64,000 nucleotides of DNA from Mesostigma viride (taxonomy: Eukaryota; Streptophyta; Mesostigmatophyceae; Mesostigmatales; Mesostigmataceae). A program made the position numbers and the translations under genes. The notes below the pieces were generated by a model, which did not search any database, was not told the DNA's origin, and saw only the letters and a list, made by a program, of their open reading frames with translations. Positions 21,035-30,898 of the stretch are shown piece after piece; the stretch's first letter is position 1, and each line of letters opens with the position of its first letter. The stretch is taken from positions 363,842 through 427,841 of the forward strand of contig RPFO01000153.1 of the NCBI GenBank assembly GCA_009746045.1, in the 5' to 3' direction.

Positions 21035-22936
21035 TTATCGTGCAAAGCTGGCTGCCGCTTGGCCCGCCAGCGCCGCCGCCAGCTGTTGTGGCGCCGCGTG
21101 GGTCGCCCCCTTCTCCGCCTCCACCGCGGCCTTGAGCTGTTCGAGGGCGCACGCGTATGCTGGCATAAGCGCCTCCACAGTGCTGTGTGGGAGGTGATAG
21201 TCGCGGCACAGGTTGTTGTCGGCCTTGCTCAGCACCGCCTTGAAGTGCCGCACCTCCTCGCGCCGCAGCAGCGTGTAGGCGCACCCTGGCCGCCCCGCGC
21301 GCGCCGTGCGGCCCACGCGGTGCACATATGTCTTTGCGTACACGGGCGGGTCATAGCTCACCACGTGGTCGACACCTGTCACGTCCAACCCCCGCGTGGC
21401 CGCGTCAGATGCCACCAGCACGGTCGCGCGCCCTCGGCGGAAGGCCTCGAGCGCCTGCGTGCGTGCGCGCGGGTCCTGGAAGCTCGAGTACTCCACCACG
21501 GCTGCGCCCAAGTCAGGGAACCCCCGCAGCAGCAGGTACAGCCGGTGGGTGGCTTCGACACTGGCAGTAAACACGATGGTTGCCGCGCCCTGCAGCGCTT
21601 GCAGCAGCGCCACCAGGTAGACCGGCTTCTCCCCGCGCGCACACACCAGCTTGTACTCGCTCAGGCCCGATGGCACCTTGTAGCGGAAATCGTGTGCGCT
21701 GCTGGTGATGAGCGTGGGCCGGTGCAGCGCCAGCTTGGCCATCTTGGCCGGGTCGCGCGTCAGCGTGGCAGACAGCAGCAGCTTGACCACGCGAGGCGAC
21801 GCCGACAGCTGGTGGCCGATCTCGGGGAACGCGCGGCGCAGGGTGCAGGGGAGGGGCGCCGACGCGGTGGGGTGCTGCCTACCCGGGTGTTCCCAGGGAC
21901 CCGAGGGTGCCTGCGCGCCGCGAATGCCCTGCGCCACGTGCGAGAGCCAGTCCTGGTAGGCCTGGCGCAGCAGCCGGTCCGTCTCGTCCACGACAAGGTA
22001 CTGCAGGTGCGCCAACGAGAAGCCGCGCGTCTCCTTGAGGTGGGCCATCAGTCGGCCAGGTGTCGCCACCACGATGTCTACAAGGTCACCTGGGTCGTTG
22101 GCCAAGGGGGCGCCCCAGGGGTTGTCGTGCAGCGCCTCTTCCTCATCCCCCGCACACGGGACCAGGCACGCCGACTCTGCAGGCAGCGAGGAGAGGCCCG
22201 CCACCAGGCACGTCCTCAAGCCCAGCGGTTGGCCGATGGCGTCAAACACGTCCTTGACCTGGGAGGCCAGGTCTCGCGTCGGCAGGATGACGAGGGCGCG
22301 GAACCGGCACACCACGCGCTGGCACAGCAGCTGGCACAGGGGCAGCACGTACGCCAGCGTCTTGCCGCTGCCGGTCGGTGCGCAGACGCAAAGGTCCCGT
22401 TGATCCACCAAGCCCAACGCAGCCGCGTCAGTCCCGCCGATGTGGCCGGAGACCAGTTCGTGCCAGAGAGCCCGCTGAACCGGAAATAGACTGCGGATGC
22501 CCATGTCATCGAGAGCACGAGCTATCCTTCCGTCCATACCCACAACTTCTTCGACCGGCTGCTCCTCTAGACTGTCGAGGGTATAACGAAGGCTTCGCAT
22601 CCACGGCAGCAGAGGGGCGCTCTTCACTGAAACGGGCTTCGATGGGGGACGGTGCCCCTGCTGCGCAGAGGCGCCATTCGAAGCCATGTTTTCGCGTCCG
22701 CCACGGACGGGCTGGTCTTCCGCTTGGCCAGCAGCGCCGTTGCGTGCATCTCTTTCTTCTTGCGCGGCATTTGCCTCCGCATCACTGACTTCTTCGGTCT
22801 CCGCCGCATGGACTATATCTTTTGCCTTCTTTCTTTTCCTTTTCTTACTGTTGGCTACCGGGATTTCTGCCGCAGCATCATTTTCCTCCTCTTCCCCTTT
22901 CCTCGTTAAATTATTATCTTTATCTGGTCTAGGCAT
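21035..22936 (-). CDS. RH1: DEAD-box ATP-dependent RNA helicase, RH1/DDX51/Dbp6 type
   Basis: Intact 633-residue single-exon protein, ATG at 22934-22936 and TAA at 21035. ATP-dependent RNA helicase; the yeast (Dbp6) and animal (DDX51) relatives act in the nucleolus on 60S ribosomal subunit assembly. A Lys/Arg/Glu-rich N-terminal region (residues 1-100) has KKRKRKKAK, a likely nuclear or nucleolar signal. Motifs in order: Q-motif region MGIRSLFPVQRALW, motif I APTGSGKT (about 186-193), Ia PTRDLASQ, Ib TPGRL, II DETD (about 316-319), III SAT (about 390), IV VFTASV, V ATRGLDV, VI HRVGRTARAG (about 537-546). DETD in place of DEAD, in LVVDETDRLLRQAYQDWL, is what I expect of the plant RH1 group. 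All core motifs look functional. The symbol follows the plant orthologue name; orthology is by motif only. Confidence 0.93.
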   Translation of the reverse strand: MPRPDKDNNLTRKGEEEENDAAAEIPVANSKKRKRKKAKDIVHAAETEEVSDAEANAAQEERDARNGAAGQAEDQPVRGGRENMASNGASAQQGHRPPSKPVSVKSAPLLPWMRSLRYTLDSLEEQPVEEVVGMDGRIARALDDMGIRSLFPVQRALWHELVSGHIGGTDAAALGLVDQRDLCVCAPTGSGKTLAYVLPLCQLLCQRVVCRFRALVILPTRDLASQVKDVFDAIGQPLGLRTCLVAGLSSLPAESACLVPCAGDEEEALHDNPWGAPLANDPGDLVDIVVATPGRLMAHLKETRGFSLAHLQYLVVDETDRLLRQAYQDWLSHVAQGIRGAQAPSGPWEHPGRQHPTASAPLPCTLRRAFPEIGHQLSASPRVVKLLLSATLTRDPAKMAKLALHRPTLITSSAHDFRYKVPSGLSEYKLVCARGEKPVYLVALLQALQGAATIVFTASVEATHRLYLLLRGFPDLGAAVVEYSSFQDPRARTQALEAFRRGRATVLVASDAATRGLDVTGVDHVVSYDPPVYAKTYVHRVGRTARAGRPGCAYTLLRREEVRHFKAVLSKADNNLCRDYHLPHSTVEALMPAYACALEQLKAAVEAEKGATHAAPQQLAAALAGQAAASFAR

Positions 22937-23240
22937 GTTTTAACCGTGACCTACGAGGCTACGACGTGACGAGCTGCGACGGTGGGCGGCATAGGCAATA
23001 TAATGCTCTTGCGAACAATTTTTGCTGTGCAATACCTGCACCGTGGTCAAATTCGTATACCCATATACCCCTGCCCACGTGTTTACAGCTCTCTGGCATC
23101 GTAGAATAATTATAGTGCAGTCTTGGAGCAGTCGAAGGGATTATGTCGAAAGTAAATGGAGTCGAAAGTAAATGGAGTCGAAAGTAAAGGAGTGCGCCGC
23201 TCATGTACTGCGTCATTCATGTGTATGCCCAATGGCCCTG
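22937..23240. promoter_or_regulatory. Upstream region of the helicase gene with 16-bp tandem repeat
   Basis: Non-coding 5' flank of the minus-strand helicase. Three tandem units of GTCGAAAGTAAATGGA occupy about 23142-23190. No TATA box is evident at a convincing distance. The hAT target duplication begins at 23241. Confidence 0.35.
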
Positions 23241-23744
23241 CCCCCAACCAGTGTTTTTTTTAAGGTTTTCGCTACTAGTGGCGCTAGGCCACTTGTGGCG
23301 TTTCGAACTATGAAAACTTCAGTTTACTCGGCCAATGTGTGGCTTTAAGCCAATTAAAATTGGGCTTGGCACGGCCACGTGTGGCGGGCTGGCTTTTTGG
23401 TGCAGCAAATGACCCTGCCGGCAGTGGGGTCAGCGCGGCGCGGCGCCGTACTGGCTGTACACAAGGCGGGCGAGCGTCTCCGTCTCAGGCATCGGCGCCG
23501 GGCGCCGGGCCGCCGGCTGCCCGGCCTGCTGGCGGGCAGCCCCATTCTCATCATACTTCAATTGCACTTGTGTCTTCCTACTTAAATGAAAAGTATAAAA
23601 ACCTATGAAGGTGTAGTGTTTACTAACGCGTTAAATAATGAGACTAAGGATGCATTATAGTTACCTAATTAGTTTCAGTCTACTATGAAGTGAGGTTACT
23701 CAGTCAAAAGTCAACTGAAAGTTAGTCAGCTCATAAGCTTCAGT

Positions 23745-25085
23745 ACTGAGGATGTCCAAGCCGGGCTCGAACCCCTTCAGAGCAGCAAAGCGCGCACGTG
23801 CCTGGCGCATGACGTGATCCGCGACAATAATGAACAGGTATGGGGATCCAGGACACGGCCTTGCCCGGCACATCCCGTGGTGAAGCTAGGGGGAATGGTG
23901 GGGTGGTGCCCTCCACAGTCCGCACTACTGCCTGTGATCGAGCCCTCATTATTACAGCCGGCGAATGGCAGCAATAAACGCTGCATGGGGGCACTCGATC
24001 GGTCCAGACTCAGCTAAGATGGCCCAAAGAGCCTCCCAATTAAAGGACCGTGTCGAAAGCCTTGATATAGTCAACAAAAATGAAGACCAGCGGAAAACCA
24101 TCAGGGCAAATGCGACGCACCTCCGAGTCCATCAACGGGCGCGTGACAAGTACAGCCATGACAGTGTTACGGCCACGACGGAAACCCATCTGAGACTCAC
24201 CCAGGTGGGGGTCCAGCGCAGCGCGGAGCCTGTGCAGCATCATGCACATGAAGACCTTCAGCGCGGCGCTCTGGAGGCAGACACCCCGATAAATACCGGG
24301 GTCAGCAGCAGAGCCCTTCTTGTACGTACAGCACGACGTATGTTGTATCAGTAGATATAACTCCACGTAGCCCAGACAGGCCTGACGGTCGTTAGGGCCC
24401 CGAAAAGTGACCAAGTCCAGCTGTGAGGGACGTTGGAAGTGGCAGTTCAATGACAGCAACCATCCCGCCGGCTATCCCGCAAAAAGGCAGAAAACAAAGA
24501 GGTGTTGTCGTCAGCAGCCGTGCCGGCAGGCGCAAAGCGACTGCCAGCAGTGCCCACAGGGAGCGTGGCGTTGGCGTCGAGCAGCATAACCAAGAAGTGG
24601 CGGGCCGGGGTGGCCCCCTCAAGGCTAGCTATGCAAGTCCTCGAAGAACTTCTGGCGTTCCAATTACTCAGGTAGACCCGATATGGGGTGCCCACCCCAA
24701 CCGTGACGTGGTGTTTATAGACCGCCCCTCAACGGATCGAGGTGAAATGTGCCTGCACCATAAGAAGGCGTGGGGTGAGAAACTTCAGCGTGCTGAGGCT
24801 AGCAGCTCACCAGGGGCGAACACAAAAGGCCAACGCCACCTTGGCCTGGCGTCCCACTGCCAGCGAAGTATGTATAAACGCCAACCGCCTGCCAAGCGAT
24901 CTGTGAGCACCGTCACTGCTATAGCAGGCACCGTGCGACGATGCTCCTGCACGCCTAGAATAGACACACGGTGTGCCATGCAAAAGGCAACAAGCTCCTC
25001 CAACCGGTAGCTGTGGTCGCTATCTGCTAGCACTGTGCATACGTTGAAAGTTGCGAGGGCCAAGGATGCCTGCTGGCCCAACAGG
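23745..25085 (-). pseudogene. LINE fragment (endonuclease plus RT, internal deletion) inside the hAT
   Basis: Minus strand. From 25081: LALATFNVCTVLADSDHSY and VSILGVQEHRR, the start of an APE-type endonuclease (Asn and Glu-containing motifs). From 24695: HFLVMLLDANATLPVG (the family D-x-N motif). From 24420: LVTFRGPNDRQACLGYVELY, the endonuclease end. It is then joined directly to RT palm from 24340: YRGVCLQSAALKVF, MGFRRGRNTVMAVLVTR, VFIFVDYIKAFDTVL and, to 23750, a degraded QG..LDPHTCSLLS. The palm matches LINE-B. This is the only endonuclease domain seen in the window. The region between endonuclease and RT is deleted and the 3' end is missing. Confidence 0.75.
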
Positions 25086-25542
25086 GGACTTAAGCGGCCG
25101 TACTAAATTTATGAAATCACTACGTCACGCGAGAATAAATTCAAAAAAAAGCACTGTGTGCTTTGAACTTACTTAATTTGTTGTATTGGCGCAGTATTAC
25201 TTCTCACGACCGACTTAGTAATGTTTGGCTTCCTAGTTTCCGTGATTCCGTCATGAACGAATAATAAGGATTATGGCTCATTCGCAATTGCTCATTGGTG
25301 GCCTCATCATTTTATTTAAAGTTCATTAATAATTACGCCCCTCTAAAAGCGAAGCCATGACTAGCTTGCACACTTGACTACATGCCGATGGCGGGGACAA
25401 TGTAAGCAATTACGTTGTCGTCAGAAGGCCGGGCAACAAACTTGAAAACGCTAGCTGCCCAAAATTTGAGATTCCGCGGAAAGCACAGAAAATAAGAAAA
25501 CTTAGTAGCTAGCAGCAAGGAATCATATAAGCAATTATGTAT

Positions 25543-28145
25543 TTAAGTAAGAACACTGCCGGTTGCGCGGCGGCCCTTCTCCGCAGACCACACTGCATAT
25601 GCCGCCTGGATCGGCATGTCTTCGTATGAAGAGCTGCATGCAAAGATGCGGACCGCCACGTTCAGATGGCGCTCGAGAAGGCGGTTGCGAATATCGCTCT
25701 TAATGAAATTCATGTGGCTGAACCTCCGCTCATTCTCCACGCTGGTAAGAGGGAGGAGCAGCATCAACTCTGCCAGCTGCAGATACGCCCCCACAAACTC
25801 GTGCATGAGCGGGTTGGTCAACAAAACCTTCCACAACGCCCTTGCGGACGTGTACTCCTGGCTGTTGCTCTTCATCATGAGCATAAAGGAGTCGAGCTGG
25901 TCATCCAGGAGGGACGGGGAAATCAGTGGGCCCACCTTCTTCCCATTCACCATGGTGACCCCCACAGCAAACTTGCGCTTGAGCACCTGAACTTGTTTCT
26001 GCACCTCGGCCACGTCGCGCTCCTTCTCAGTCCACCAGCCTGGCTGCAAAATGGACATCGCGGAGAGCAGACCGTTTGGTGGGAATCGGATATCGAAGTC
26101 GTCCAGCACCACCTTGGCCGCAGCGGTAGCCTGCTCCTGCGCAGCAATTACGCGGAGTCTGAACTCCTCCTCCGTGACACTTGCCACTGAAACGTAGCGA
26201 GCCCGAGAACCCGAGGCCTCGTGCACCGTTTGACATGTTACCGGGTGTTCCATTTCCTGGCAGTTGCGGAAAACCTCGCCGCGGTCGGTGAGAAAGGGTG
26301 ACGTGTCGGCATCCAAGTCTATAAACCCCTTCCAGAGGGTCCCAGTGAACACCTTGGGCCCTTCCACATACTCATCACGGATTGTTGTCTTGCAGTCCTC
26401 GATCGCATGGGCAAGGGTGTCGAGCTGCAGGTCCTGCTGCTGGCACTGCTTGACCAAGAAATTCATGGCATCCAGCATGCGCGCGAACACGACCACCCCG
26501 AGCTGGGTGTCAATGTCCAGCATGTTGGCTAGCAAGTCCTGTGCTGCTGCCATTTGCTCCACTTCCTTGTGTTGGTAGGTGGCCAAGCACATGGCGATCG
26601 CAGGATACTCAATGCGGAACGTGTTGAGGCACCCCTGCACGCTAAGCCAGCGTGTGTCGGACACGCGCTGCAGCTTCCGGCCACCCGTGCCCAGCATCCC
26701 CTGCCACATCTTCAGTTGCTCTGACTTCATGGCTGAGTGCGCCACCCAGTTGTGTGCTGACTTGAGGATTGACTCCACCCGCGCAAACAAGGAGTTCCCC
26801 TTGAGCTCGTTCGCTATCAGGCTGAGCTTGTGCGGCGCGCAGTGCATGGGCACGAGGAAGGGTGCATTGCTCATCAAGAGCTTCTTCCCGACACCCTTCC
26901 GCTGCCCCATCATCACCGATGCCCCATCTGACCCGAAGCCAACCAGCTTCACCACGAGCTGATCGTCCGTGATTCCGAGCATGCCTCGCATTACTATGCA
27001 CAGCTCGTTGTGCAGGGAGAGGGCGTCCACCGCAGTCACCTTTTTTAGCGTGACAAACTCCTGCTGCTTTATTCCATCCTCCACAAAAGCCACCTCCACC
27101 GACATGAATTCTACGTTATCATTGGCCTTGGACTCATCGACGGTGACCGCGACATACCTAGCCGCGGCGACCCTTGCCTTAAGGTCAGCAAGCAACACGG
27201 CATCCAACGCCTCCGCCATCTCCCAACCTGAGCCGTCAGTCCAATGGTGGGAGGGGAGCGCGTCCCTCATCTCCTCGTATTCGCAAAGGAGCGTTGGCAG
27301 CGACTCATAATCAGTCATAGGCTTACCCTTCGCCAGGGTGTACGCCATCGCCTTGAACTGCTTGAGCTTAAGTCGGTCGGACTTGCTCAGCTGACCAGGG
27401 GGGGGGCAAACTCGCCCATGACCGTCTGCCTCTGCCGGCTCTGCGTGCTCCTCTCCTCCCCTGAATACACCCGCAGGCACTCGCTCTTCTCCTTCGCAAT
27501 GGCGGCCACGTGAGAGTCAGCCACAACGTGTGTCTTGAAAGTGTCGATCTTGAAAACCTTGGTCCCCCTACCCAGCCCGATGGTGACCTTGGCATCACGG
27601 CAAGGGCCGCAGTATGCTTCGTCCTTCTCTTCGTCATAGCGCAACCATGGGAAACGCAGCCCCCATTCGGGTTTCCACTTCCTATTGGCATCCGCGCCCT
27701 TCCAATCCCTCTTGGCAGGTGGCGCTACGAAAATGGAAAGCAGCACCAAGGAAATGAGGGGCGCATCACATCCATTCGAAGGCACATCGGACCCCACTTC
27801 CCCGTCCATGACCTTAATGCTGACCTTGATGTAGTTCGCGTCTGCCCCTATCACCTCGGGATGTTCGGGCGCCCCCTCACTCTCTACCCGCCGAGCAGCA
27901 GCCCGCGTCTCCTTCGACCTAAGCCTTTTCGCCTCCTCGGGAGCGATCTCTACCGTCGCCTTGGTTTTCCCAACGACAATGGAGGCTCCATTCGGACCTG
28001 GAAAGATTGGTTTGCATCGCATTCCGGCTGGGAGGGCCAAAGGCTTCCGGCCAAGCCCGGTGCCATAAAACACACTATTTCTTCTCTCTCCTCCCCTCAC
28101 TACCTGCGGCGGCCCAGGTGGCCTAAACGGCCCAGCGTCTGCCAT
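25543..28145 (-). pseudogene. hAT transposase, frame broken at a 9-base homopolymer
   Basis: Cut-and-paste transposase, about 865 residues if read across the break. ATG at 28145. The N-terminal part (28145-27417) holds a zinc finger of the TTF/BED type (RFPWLRYDEEKDEAYCGPCR ... FKTHVVADSHVAAI). At 27408-27416 a run of nine G (C in sense) separates it from the second frame, which runs to the stop at 25543; one extra base in the run would join them. The catalytic part has VTVDES and GFGSDGASVMMGQRKGVGKK (acidic residues of the RNase-H-like fold), MHCAPHKLSL, VSDTRWLSV and the C-terminal hAT dimerisation block VENERRFSHMNFIKSDIRNR. There are no other stops in 2.6 kb. So this is either a very young element with one indel or an assembly homopolymer error in a functional gene. 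Confidence 0.85.
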
Positions 28146-28723
28146 GGATTTTTCCTACTTGGTAAATTAACAACAACGATTACTAGTGCCGAAAGTCGAA
28201 ACACATTAGTCAATGCAGTATGGCTGGCGAGTGACTTAATACTGAGGCGCCAGGCCGCCACTCGCCAGCTGTTATATGAGCCAGCTGTCGTGAAAATGCA
28301 GTTAATGAAATGCACACAAGCTGCAGTCTGCACAGTGCACTCTCCGTGCTCTGGTCTCGGGCAGCGGGCCACTTGCCACTTGGCACTTGGCCGCCGGCCG
28401 GGCTCTACGTACTGTACATGCACTATGCAGTCAGTCAGTCATAGTAGTACTCATAGTAGTAGTCTAGTACTAGGGAGGCTTGTGGCGGAACGCCGACCGG
28501 AAGACCGGCTGACACCGCCAATTGTGGCGTAACCTGTACTAGAGTAAACTTCAGGCACGGCCACCCTGTGGCGAAACGAAACTACGAAGTAGAACAGCAC
28601 GGCCAAATTGTGGCTTCTTGGGAGCCCTGTCAAAGTGGGTGGCAACGCCACATTTTGCCAAAAAAAGTGCCACACCGCCACATTTGGCGGTGTATCGCCA
28701 CTAAAAAAAACACTGCCCCCAAC

Positions 28724-28842
28724 TCCCCCAATTATTTTCCCCAGCGATATTTTTTGAACGGCGGCGTGCCAAGTGCCAGGGTTCGCCTAGTTCAGTTCAG
28801 TTCAGTTCAGTTCATTTCAGTTCAACTCAACGCCGGTCATAC
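28724..28842. other. Flank with (TTCAG)n microsatellite
   Basis: A short TTCAG pentamer repeat lies at about 28793-28828. Nothing else is recognised. Confidence 0.6.
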
Positions 28843-28859
28843 ATTTGTTCAACATCTGC

Positions 28860-29197
28860 TCATTTACCTATGGAACTCCGGCATCATGGATCATCTCATT
28901 TACCTATGGAACTCCGGCATGCGACGCTACACTGTACTGGATGGTTGCAAATGAACAAAACAAAATCTGGGACCCTGGCGCGGACCAGGATAAGCCCAGC
29001 CCACTTGAGATCTTTCATGACCTCATGGGCAAAAACAGGATCTTTACCCACATGCCCAATGACAACCCATTAGAAGTCCAGTGGCTTCCGTGGTCTAGTA
29101 AGGCTCCGTTTTAGCCACTGACATCTTGATACCCTAGGCTTAGCAGGGATTAACTACTGGCTATGTTTGGAATAAACGTACACCTATTTACCTGGAA
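28860..29197 (+). mobile_element. LINE-F 3' fragment, copy 1, with 17-bp TSD
   Basis: Flanked by ATTTGTTCAACATCTGC at 28843-28859 and 29198-29214. It encodes the LINE-F C-terminus (DQDKPSPLEIFHDLMGKNRI, VQWLPWSSKAPF, stop) and ends in the family 3' terminus CACCTATTTACCTGGAA. Its first 60 bases are a small tandem duplication (TCATTTACCTATGGAACTCC twice). Confidence 0.8.
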
Positions 29198-29243
29198 ATT
29201 TGTTCAACATCTGCGGCGTTGAGTTGAGTTTATTCCTGCGGCG

Positions 29244-29667
29244 CGCTTGGCTCTTGGCGCAAGAACAATACAGTACCGGCAAGGTGTGGGTACAATACTG
29301 TACAAGGTAACACAAGGTAATACTCATAGCAATACTGTACAGTACAAGGTAACACAAGTACAATACTGTACAAGGTGAGGGACCCCGGGCCCAACAATGA
29401 CAGGCCCAGCCCCTTGGAGCTCTTCCATGATGCTCTCCTGGGACGCAACAGGGTGTTTACTACTACCTGCATTGAGTGCATTCCTCACGGTGACCTTACG
29501 CGCGTCACTTGGCTCCCCTCAGGTCACATAATGCTCCTTTTTAAACCTTTCACCTATCACACTACCATCAGTGGGTAACCAGCTGGTCGATACGTGGTCG
29601 GTACCTCTTAACCTAACGATATTCAGGACTATTGGTTAATAAAAAATACCCATTTACCCGGAAAAAA
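29244..29667 (+). mobile_element. LINE-F 3' fragment, copy 2, with 17-bp TSD
   Basis: Flanked by AGTTTATTCCTGCGGCG at 29227-29243 and 29668-29684. It encodes PSPLELFHDALLGRNRVF and LTRVTWLP and ends AATACCCATTTACCCGGAAAA. A local expansion of GTACAATACTGTACAAGG-like units (29290-29380) interrupts the coding part. Confidence 0.8.
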
Positions 29668-29677
29668 AGTTTATTCC

Positions 29678-30240
29678 TGCGGCGTGGGCAACAACAACCC
29701 TAAACAACATGTGACGCTATTGGCGAGAAACTGGACTACGCATAGAAACTGGGTCTCGTAGATCAACCCCAAAATTAAATTTGACTAGTGCAATCGATCT
29801 CTCGAAGGGAATTCCAAATCTGCCCTCGGGTAGTCGAAGGTCGGTTTCGGACCAGGTGATAGTCTTGTTACGAGACTGGCAAAAATGGCTCTTACGTCAT
29901 TCTCTTACGCCAAGTAAGCCAAAGTCAAGAATGGCAAGTAGGAGGTGGGGGGGTCTGATCTCAAGTTTAAGTAACGCAATCGATATATCTCGGCGAGGGC
30001 AGTCAGGATCTGCCATTACCTACAATGCCAAACCACGGTCCAAAAATGGAAGATAGGGGTAAAAAATTGTCGGAATCTGATACATTTTGGGCCAAAAATT
30101 AAATAATTCGCCAAAATGTACATTTCTGCTACGGTAGTCCAGTTTCTCGCCAATAGCGTCATGTGCGGCGTGGGATCCAACTGACTGACTGACTGACATC
30201 TGTTGTCGTTGTTGTTGTTGTTGCCCACGCCGCACATCCA
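29678..30240. repeat. Long inverted repeat / fold-back
   Basis: A 28-bp perfect inverted repeat at 29712-29739 and 30134-30161 (starts TGACGCTATTGGCGAGAAAC) encloses about 395 bp. Outside it, both arms continue as CGGCGTGGGCAACAAC, with extra (AAC)n and (TGAC)n on the right arm. The interior has two related AATCGAT-containing blocks (29800-30020). No clear TSD, so either a MITE-like element or an inverted duplication. Confidence 0.6.
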
Positions 30241-30409
30241 GCACTTCACCGGCCCCTTGGGGGCAATCAATTCTGTTGTACTGTACTCTCTGCAGCTGCT
30301 CTGATGTTTCAACTCATTACAGTAATAGGTACTTGGCTCTGCAGTAGCTACAGTAGGCCCGGCAATAATGTGGGCGTTAGCCGCGTACATGGGCAGCAGA
30401 GAATCTATC

Positions 30410-30470
30410 GCGGGTGTGACTGTATGTGACCAGGGGAGCCAAGTGACACGCGTGGATCTTTTGCCCAAAA
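30410..30470 (-). pseudogene. Tiny LINE-F C-terminal fragment
   Basis: The minus reading gives STRVTWLPWSHTV, matching the TRVTWLP/VQWLPWS end of the LINE-F protein. It is too short for more. Confidence 0.45.
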
Positions 30471-30561
30471 CCAGCCCTGCGTTCAGACCCTGATCAGACC
30501 TGAAATTCCGAATTGAAACATTCAGAGTCTCATGATCTTAAAGCCTGGGAATCTTAAACTT

Positions 30562-30579
30562 GGGGGGGGGGGGGGGGGG
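30562..30579. repeat. G18 homopolymer
   Basis: Eighteen consecutive G residues; on the other strand C18. Potential assembly weak point. Confidence 0.9.
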
Positions 30580-30898
30580 TAGCACCGTTCCGACTTGAGA
30601 GCAAAGTTAAAACCTCATGGATATCCTTCCCCAACTGCCAAATTCTTCATGGCAACCTGATGGCAATGGTTATTTGGCAGTCACAGTAGAAACTAGAAAT
30701 CCACTCTTGTAAATTAATTACGTGCGCCAAACGTTGGCCATATTTTTTCAGGGCGATTCAGTTGGATCATGAGCTAGGGGTTCTGCGCAAGCTTCCTGGT
30801 GTGATCAACTGGATTGTGTAACCTCATATTCTACTACAAAGGTGCCTGGTTAAGGCCAGCAGGGCGTGTTTTCGATACCATTTTGTAACCATCTAGTA

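Larger units (their letters stand above)
23249..28715 (-). mobile_element. Complete hAT transposon (5,467 bp) with 8-bp TSD
   Basis: Perfect 14-bp terminal inverted repeats CAGTGTTTTTTTTA at 23249-23262 and 28702-28715 are flanked by the 8-bp TSD CCCCCAAC (23241-23248 and 28716-28723). CAGTG termini plus an 8-bp TSD are diagnostic of hAT. Subterminal regions are rich in short GTGGC/GCCAC motifs (23280-23400 and 28490-28700), typical transposase-binding arrays. The transposase lies on the minus strand. A LINE fragment occupies the 3' flank of the transposase (about 23745-25085), so the original element was nearer 4.1 kb. Confidence 0.93.

Noticed and set aside
20909-22489. 526-codon plus-strand ORF opposite the helicase
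   Set aside because: Antisense shadow; the minus strand contains every DEAD-box motif in order.
26642-27001. Overlapping ORFs within the hAT transposase
   Set aside because: Alternate-frame shadows of the transposase reading frame.
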